Part shown: one piece after another, positions 57,390 to 64,000 of the stretch
Layout: each line of letters begins with the position of its first letter
Numbering within the stretch: position 1 is the stretch's first letter
Assembly: GCF_029852145.1 (NCBI RefSeq)
Contig: NC_079971.1
Span: 25,260,563-25,324,562 of the forward strand
Length of the DNA stretch: 64,000 nucleotides
Source of the DNA: Microplitis mediator
Lineage: Eukaryota > Arthropoda > Insecta > Hymenoptera > Braconidae
Direction: 5' to 3'
The notes under the pieces: model-generated
Database searches by the model: none
Seen by the model: the letters and a program-made list of their open reading frames with translations, nothing else
Told to the model about the DNA's origin: nothing
Position numbers and translations under genes: made by a program

Positions 57390-58249
57390 TGGCATATAGC
57401 GAGAGCTAAAGCTAGATCATTTCCGAAGGCTCCCTAATTAATAGAATTTTTAACACAAACGATTTTTAATAAAATGATTAAATTTCAATTTTGAAATTTC
57501 GCGCCAAGTTGCCGCTACTGCGCGTCGCTGTATTCGACGTTCAAATTTTTACTAAAGTGGGGGCGGTCGATGAATCGCAAAATCGATTGGTTTGTATCAA
57601 CTGGCGGTCCAATAGCGGCTGTCAGTATCATCGACAATGGCAGTAGTAGTCCAGATCCTTCTTTACATTTGAATTGAAAGACAGTATCGCAGTTACGTTG
57701 TGTAATTATCCATTAAATTTGTTGCTCATAGTTATTGTTTAATTAAATTGTGCAGTGTTTGTAAAATTTTAATTGTGCAAAGTGTTTGTGGTGTCGTTAA
57801 GTGTTAAGTGTTCAGTGGTAGTGTAAAGTGTTGCTGATGGCTGATGCTGACAACTTCCTAGTTCCTGAGCAAAATCATCTGGCATCGTCTGGTGGGAAAT
57901 AGCAGTTAAGTGACGTTTTTTTAGCTGCAATACACTTGGAGAAATTTAAATTAAATCTCCAAGTGTATTAGGACACCCTTCTGCGTATTATTTCCCCGCC
58001 CAGGTTTGTTCAAACACTCAAGTGTTTTTTTTTAATATTTTAAATATTTTTCTATCATATTCTGCCGCCATTTTATTTTGCCATACGATTTTTAATTTTT
58101 ATCCAGTTTCTAATAATTTATTCTTCAAATATTTAAATTTACCGTGCAAGTAATGAGAATATTTAATAAAAATAAAAAATTTCGAGTATATTTTTTAGTC
58201 TGGATGCATTCGGAAATGCTCTAGCTCTAGCTCTAGCCGAGCGTTGCCA
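57390..58249 (+). mobile_element. TIR element, full-length copy
   Basis: The left end TGGCATATAGCGAGAGC continues into GCTAGATCATTTCCGAA. The right end is its imperfect inverse (TTCGGAAATGCTCTAGC and GCGTTGCCA). It is collinear with 16445-17257 and has the same short MADADNF start and the ATACACTTGGAG hairpin. A clear target duplication was not found. Confidence 0.78.
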
Positions 58250-58559
58250 TTTTTTAAAATTTCATTATTTAAATTAATTAAAATTTACAAACTGTCTCGT
58301 ATCAGCTGCATTGACACTTGAAATTTAATCGAGTCTGCGTGAGTGAGAGTAACTGACAAGTGTCAATGTTTTTAATTTTCAAATAAATAAACAAAATGTA
58401 CGTAAAGTAAAAGTAAAAAATGCGTATTTAAACCAATGAAAAATTAGTGCGCATATTTTTTAAAATTTCATTATTTAAATTAATTAAAATTTACACTGTC
58501 TCATATCTGCTGCATTAAAACTTGAAGGTCAATCAAACCTGCGCATTTATATGAATCCT

Positions 58560-59235
58560 GGAATAAAATATTTTATGAGTGTGAATGTAGCAGACATCAG
58601 ACAAATTTAAAACTATCAGTAAATAGAGTAAATAATTTCAAAAATAATATTTCGAAAAAATGCACTTATTAATTTCAAAATTTTTTAAATGCGCATTTTT
58701 TTATGATACTGAAATTAGCCATGATCCAGAAGTTGGCAGACAATCGAAAATTTTCGGATTTTTTTTTCACCGGAGAATTACAAAAAAAAAAATAAAACTA
58801 AAAATATGCACATGTAGAACATTTAAAAAACTACCGGTGCAATTTTTTAAAATATTTTTTTTTTTATAATTTATCGTTTAAAAAAAAATTAAAAAATTAT
58901 CAGACGTCGGCCAATTTCAGTTTCATAATTAGCCGACGTCTAATAATTTTTGGATTTTTTTTTTAAACAATAAATTAAAGAAAAAAAAAATTTTGAAAAA
59001 ATTGCACCTGTAGTTTTTAAAATTTTCTACATATGCATATTTTTAGTTTTTATTTTTTTGAAATTGATTTGTTGAAAAAAAAAATCCGAAAATTTTCAAT
59101 TGTCTGCTAACTTCAGGATCATATTTTTTTAAAATTTAATTTTCCAATTATTTACTCTATTTATTAATAATTTCAAATTTGTCTGCTACATTCACTCATA
59201 AATATTTTTTAAAAATTATTAATGGCGGGTTTAAA
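58560..59235. repeat. Complex foldback repeat block
   Basis: Several nested inverted pairs: ATGATCCAGAAGTTGGCAGA near 58719 against TCTGCTAACTTCAGGATCAT near 59101; GACGTCGGCC against GCCGACGTC near 58905-58950; GTGAATGTAGCAGACA near 58582 against TGTCTGCTACATTCAC near 59180. Same families as 17325-17545 and 20800-21500. Confidence 0.65.
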
Positions 59236-60199
59236 TAATAAAAAACAACAATTTACATCGTATAAGGTATGTTATTTATTATATCTTATGTACATTCGTT
59301 CTGACAACACCATAGGAAAAAATTATCTTTCAAACACATTTCAGAATTGCTTGCGTTTTTTTATTTTTTTATAACTCCCTCACTCGTCTTAAGACTATTT
59401 GTTTTGTTTTAATTATTTATTTATTTATTTATTACTTTATTTTGTTCGTTTGTCTTATAATTTATTTATTTATTTTATAATTTCTGGCATTTTAAATTTA
59501 ATTATTATGGTACAATAAAGAGTGGCATTTAAATGTGAAAAAAAAAAGACTTTATTTCATGAGCTGTAATTATTTACGGGACGGTACCTGTTTGTTCGTT
59601 TCATATCTCGTTTATTCAGTTATCAGTTATCTTTTATCAATCATAATAATCATTATCATTATCACCCTCACCATCATCATCATCATCATCAATATCATTA
59701 TCATTATCATCATGCATTATCAATTCAAAATGATTCATTTACGAAGCAGGTACTTTGGCAAAGTTCGCTGTAATAATTCGTTATAAAAAATCGGCGAAAA
59801 AATAAAACAATTAATTAATTAATAAATTAATTAATCAATTAGACCGTAAACTTAATTTACCATTTTTTTTTTAATACACAAGTCTGAAATGTTTGCCTCT
59901 CTCATTTAAACTTTTTATTTAAATATTAATTATAAAAATCTTAAACTTAAAATATAAAAAAAAACTATAGTTATTATTAATATTTAAAATTTTAAATCAG
60001 ATCTATATCAAATAAATAAAAATATATTTTTATTAAAAAAATTTTAAATCTTTGTTTTGTTTAAATAAATAATTATTGAGGCATTTAGGAATAATTAAGT
60101 AACGTGCGAGGCATTCAATAAATCATTCGCTTTTTTTTATTCATTCAAAGCCTTCCGAACTTTTTTATTTTTGATTTCTTTTTTTTTATTTCATAATAG
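59236..60199. other. AT-rich intergenic region with ATC microsatellite
   Basis: A CATCATCATCATC/ATTATCATTATC microsatellite lies at about 59640-59715. The frame across it is low-complexity. No gene recognised. Confidence 0.45.
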
Positions 60200-61440
60200 A
60201 ATTCCTGTAAAAATCCATATGGGAATACGGCCTAGATTTCTATGTGAGTTCCCCAGGAGGTTTTTGGATGAATTCCCATATGGTTTCCTATAGGAATGTT
60301 GATCTGTTCTTTTATTCATATACGCGTCCCTTTAAAAAAAATTCATGTGGGATTACATGGGAATCCATAGGAATTAATATTGGAGTGTGGGTTTATATAG
60401 GAATCCATGGGTATCTGGATTTCCACATGGAAATCCACATAACTGTCGATACCTGAATTCCCAGATAGGAAATCTACATGGGAATTTATGGATACCTGAA
60501 TTTTCATATAGGAAATTCACATAGGAAACTGGATATCTCAATTCCCATGTAAGAAATCTATATGGAAATTTATAGATACCTGAATTCCCATGTAGGGAAT
60601 CAATATGGAAATTTATGGATACCTGAATTTCCATGTAGGAAATCAATATGGAAATTTATGGATACCTAAATTTCCACAGGAAATCCACATAGGAAACTAG
60701 ATACTTGAATTCCCACGTAGATTTCCTATATGAGAATTCATGGATACCTGAATTCCCATATAGGAAATTCACATAGGAAACTATATGGAAATTAATGTAT
60801 ACCTGAATTTCCATGTAGGAAATTCACATAGGAAACTATATGGAAATTTATGGATACCTGAATTTCCATAGGAAATCCAGATAGGAAACTGGATACCTGA
60901 ATTTCCATGTAGGAAATCAATATGGGAATGTATGAATACCTGAATTTCCACAGGAAATCTACATGAGAATTCATGGATACCTGAAGTTCCAAATGAAATC
61001 CACTTAGGAAACTAGATACCTGAATTCCCACGTAGATTTCTTATATGGGAATTCATGGATACCTGAATTTCCACAGGAAATCCACATAGGAAACTGGATA
61101 CCTGAATTCCCACAGGAACTCCCCATAGGAAACTGGATACCTGGATTCTCATGTAGGGAATCCATATGGGAATTTATGGATACCTGAATTCCCATATAGG
61201 AACTTGACATAGGAATTTGGACATATGGATTTTTTTGGGGAAATTCATATGGGAGAGACTTTGGAATATCTGGATTCTCATGTCTATCGTCTATCGATAC
61301 ATATATATGAATAACAGAACAAATTAATATTCCTATAGGAAATCATATGGGAATTCATCGAAAAATGCCCTGTGGGAACCCACATAGGAATCTAGGCTGT
61401 ATTCCTATATAGATTTTTTCTAGGAAATTATCATTATCAT
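60200..61440. repeat. CATATGGG palindrome array 4
   Basis: Reverse-oriented relative to array 1: units of GGATACCTGAATTCCC, ATATAGGAAATCCACATAGG and AAACTGGATACCTG. The left end reads CCTGTAAAAATCCATATGGG. The 60-90 codon minus frames here are translations of the repeat. Confidence 0.8.
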
Positions 61441-62353
61441 TTTCATTTCCATTTAATTTCATTATAATTTTAATCTTTTTAAATTATTTTTGACTAAGCA
61501 TATTTGCCATTTATATTAATTTATAATTTATAAAACTTTTTTTTTTACTTTTTAATTATTTATTATAATAATTATTTTTAAAAATTGCTCAAACGTCAAA
61601 CGTTGAAAGCATTACATAAAATAATAATTTCACGAATCATTGAAAGTTTTATTATTTTAATTAATTAATTAATAAAACCTCCAATTATATTTTTAATTAT
61701 ATACATCTTTGAATGAATTTTAAATCTCAGGCTTCTTAAATTCTTTTACTAGACACAAATATATTTAAAAAAAAAAAACGATTTTTTTATTTTCATTGGA
61801 CTTAGAAATAAATTTACGATCGAGATCATGCTCGTTATTTATTTAACTCTACGATTGTATCATTTTATTTATTTAAAACTTTTTATTTAATTACGAACAT
61901 TTAGGAAGATTGCGCTAATTATTTTCCTATAATTTTTTATAACATTTTCTATATAAAAAATCTGTCTTGCGTGTGTATTTCACTTATTGCTTTTTATTCA
62001 ATTATTACTTTATTCCTTCACATTTTTTTTTTTTTAAGTTTATTAATTTTTATGCTCAATTTAAAAAAAACATAAATAAAAAAAGATAAGATTTTTTGAA
62101 TGGCGAAGAGGAAACCACTCGCGAAAAAAAATAAATAATAATAAATATTTAGTAAATTTATAATTCGAAATATAATTTAAATATATGATATGTTCTTTTA
62201 GAACACCCTACGCTTTTATATTTATTAATAAAAATAAAAAATTATTTAATTTTTTTTTAGAAAATTTTTAAATAATTGAATCTCTGACTGAATATTTGAA
62301 TATTTGATTGGCAGTCGTCAAAGATTTTTATTCAAAAATAAATATTAATATAT
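61441..62353. other. AT-rich intergenic region, nothing recognised
   Basis: No ORF, RNA gene or repeat boundary recognised. Confidence 0.4.
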
Positions 62354-63195
62354 CACCCTATTAAAAAAATCTATGGGGAAATTTACTTTAAATTCCATAT
62401 GGTTTCCTATAGAAATCCAGTATAAATTTTTACGTGGATTTCCATGGGAATTACACCATAAAAAATTTAAATGGGAATTTTGTTTAATTTCCTATGGGAG
62501 TCCAAATCATAAAATCTACATGGGAATCCAGCATAGATTTTTATGGGGTTTTTAATAGGAATCCACCAAACCCATATAGAAATCTAGTATGGATTCTTAT
62601 GTGAACTATTACGATGATTTCCCGTAGGAATCTAAACCATGAAAAAATCTATGGGGGAATTCACTTTAAATTCCCATAAATTCCATATGGTTTCCTATAG
62701 AAATCCAGTATAAATTTCTATATAAATTTTTACGTGGATTTCCATGGGAATCTACACCATAAAAAATTTAAATGGGAATTTTGTTTCATTTCCTATGGGA
62801 ATCTAAATCATAAAATCCACATGGGAATCCAGCATAGATTTTTATGGGGTTTTTTTTTATAGAAATCCAGTATCAAATCCATATAAAAATCTAGTATGGA
62901 TTTTTATGGGAATTATTACGATGATTTCCCATAGGAATCTAAACCATGAAAAAATCTATATGGGAACCCAGTTTAGATTCATATGATTTCTCATGTATAT
63001 AAAATTTTTACATAGAAATCTAGATCCCCAGATTCCCATATATATTTTTTCTATGGGAATTCAGATATCCACAGTTTTAAATATAAAATCCCCATAGGGA
63101 ATCCCGAAATTTATCCTTTCTTATATATTTTCCGCAGTTTCTCATATGGATTTTTTTTGATTCCCATAAAATCCCCATAGATTTTTTTAAAAGAG
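62354..63195. repeat. CATATGGG palindrome array 5
   Basis: Starts CCCTATTAAAAAAATC and ends GATTTTTTTAAAAGAG. Motifs are as in arrays 2 and 3 (ACACCATAAAAAATTTAAAT, TTCCTATGGGAATCTAAA), with an internal near-duplicate of about 300 bp (62370-62640 and 62650-62960). Confidence 0.8.
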
Positions 63196-64000
63196 CAGTT
63201 TATAAAATAAAAATCCATAATACCGTCAATGATAAATTCTAAAAATAAAAAATTATTTCGAACCTTAGATTAGACGTTGGCACGGAATAAAAGACTTGCA
63301 TTTACTTGCAATAAATGGAAAGCAATTTTTTAAAAATTTTTTATTTATAACTATATATTTTAAAATTTAATTATTTATATTTATCTCACACACTTATCAC
63401 TGGATCACAGATTAACATTCGCACGTACTTCCACATGAAAGCATTCTTTCAATTAAGCTTTTACAGTTAATTAAGAGTCATATATATTTATATTCATATA
63501 TATATATATTTGTTTGTTTGTTCAATTATTTATATTTGTAATAGAGTATTTTATTTAGGTCGCCGAATAAAAATAAACAAACTGCAAGACTTTAAGGCTC
63601 ATGGTTTTCTCTTCCACCTCTCATTAATAATCCAGTAATTAAAAATAATTTTAATGAGTCGTCAGCGTTTTTTTAAAAATAATTTATTGAGCAAGTGTCC
63701 GAAAATAAACTAGGCCCATTAGACATTAAAGTAGTGAAATACACATTTAATTTAAAAAATCTTAAGTAATATAAATAAATATATATATTATATATTTTAT
63801 ATAAAATTGTAGAACCAAGTAGCCAAAAAGCCCTTTAGATATTTAAAGACCATTTAAAATGAGGCAGTGATTGCTTTGTTTGTTTTAAAAAAAAGAGGGA
63901 AAGTCGGGTGGTATTTTATCTCAATACTTTTCTGGTTCCGGGACTCGGCTCAGCCAAGTTGGAATGTGAGATTAAATATTAAAAAATAAAATAAACAAGA
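63196..64000. other. AT-rich end of window, nothing recognised
   Basis: No gene, RNA or repeat boundary recognised. A TATATA microsatellite lies near 63480-63510. Confidence 0.4.

Noticed and set aside
59535..59786. 83-codon ORF
   Set aside because: Mostly a poly-Ile translation of the ATC microsatellite.

Overview
The window is AT-rich nuclear DNA from an insect, most likely a hymenopteran and plausibly a parasitoid wasp. The evidence is spliced eukaryotic genes with GT-AG introns, clear insect versions of KAT6/enok, thickveins, DNA primase small subunit and RpL34, long AT-rich introns, many non-autonomous DNA transposons, and a family of small secreted cysteine-knot-like peptides. I cannot name the species from sequence alone.

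Layout. 1-6256 (+): the 3' part of a MYST histone acetyltransferase of the KAT6 type; its N-terminal exons lie outside the window. 7.3-8.5 kb: AT-rich tandem repeat of about 120 bp. 8.5-9.0 kb (-): a small HMG-box protein resembling sperm chromatin proteins. 9.2-10.3 kb: the first of five arrays built on CATATGGG-type palindromes. 10.46-11.34 kb (-): a group XII secreted phospholipase A2. 11.7-16 kb (-): a duplicated district with an 84-residue protein made of 24-residue repeats, a degraded relative of it, a glutaredoxin, a relic of glutaredoxin exon 1 and three copies of one noncoding segment. 17.8-18.1 kb (-): a two-exon cysteine-rich secreted peptide. 18.56-21.62 kb (-): a complete five-exon DNA primase small subunit. 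22.4-23.4 kb (+): an intact retroelement gag-like zinc-knuckle ORF without a visible pol. 25.7-40.2 kb (-): a complete four-exon thickveins BMP type I receptor whose signal-peptide exon lies 12 kb from the rest across a repeat-filled intron. 40.2-48.7 kb: no convincing gene, several transposon-like palindromes. 48.85-52.19 kb (+): a tandem array of four more cysteine-rich peptide genes with two decayed exon relics. 56.17-57.13 kb (-): RpL34 with a 5' noncoding exon. 57.4-64 kb: transposon-like and array repeats, no gene recognised.

The conserved genes are unrelated housekeeping or developmental genes rather than a pathway. Three things stand out. The five ICK-type peptide genes share an exact cysteine spacing and an intron immediately before the second core cysteine, and show birth and death by tandem duplication. 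Four copies of a ~1.03 kb hAT-like non-autonomous element each have a perfect 8-bp target duplication; one sits in a duplicated segment whose sister copy preserves the empty site. Two foldback elements with TAGGGTG ends also have perfect 8-bp duplications. Repeat boundaries were set by eye and may be off by tens of bases unless target duplications are given.
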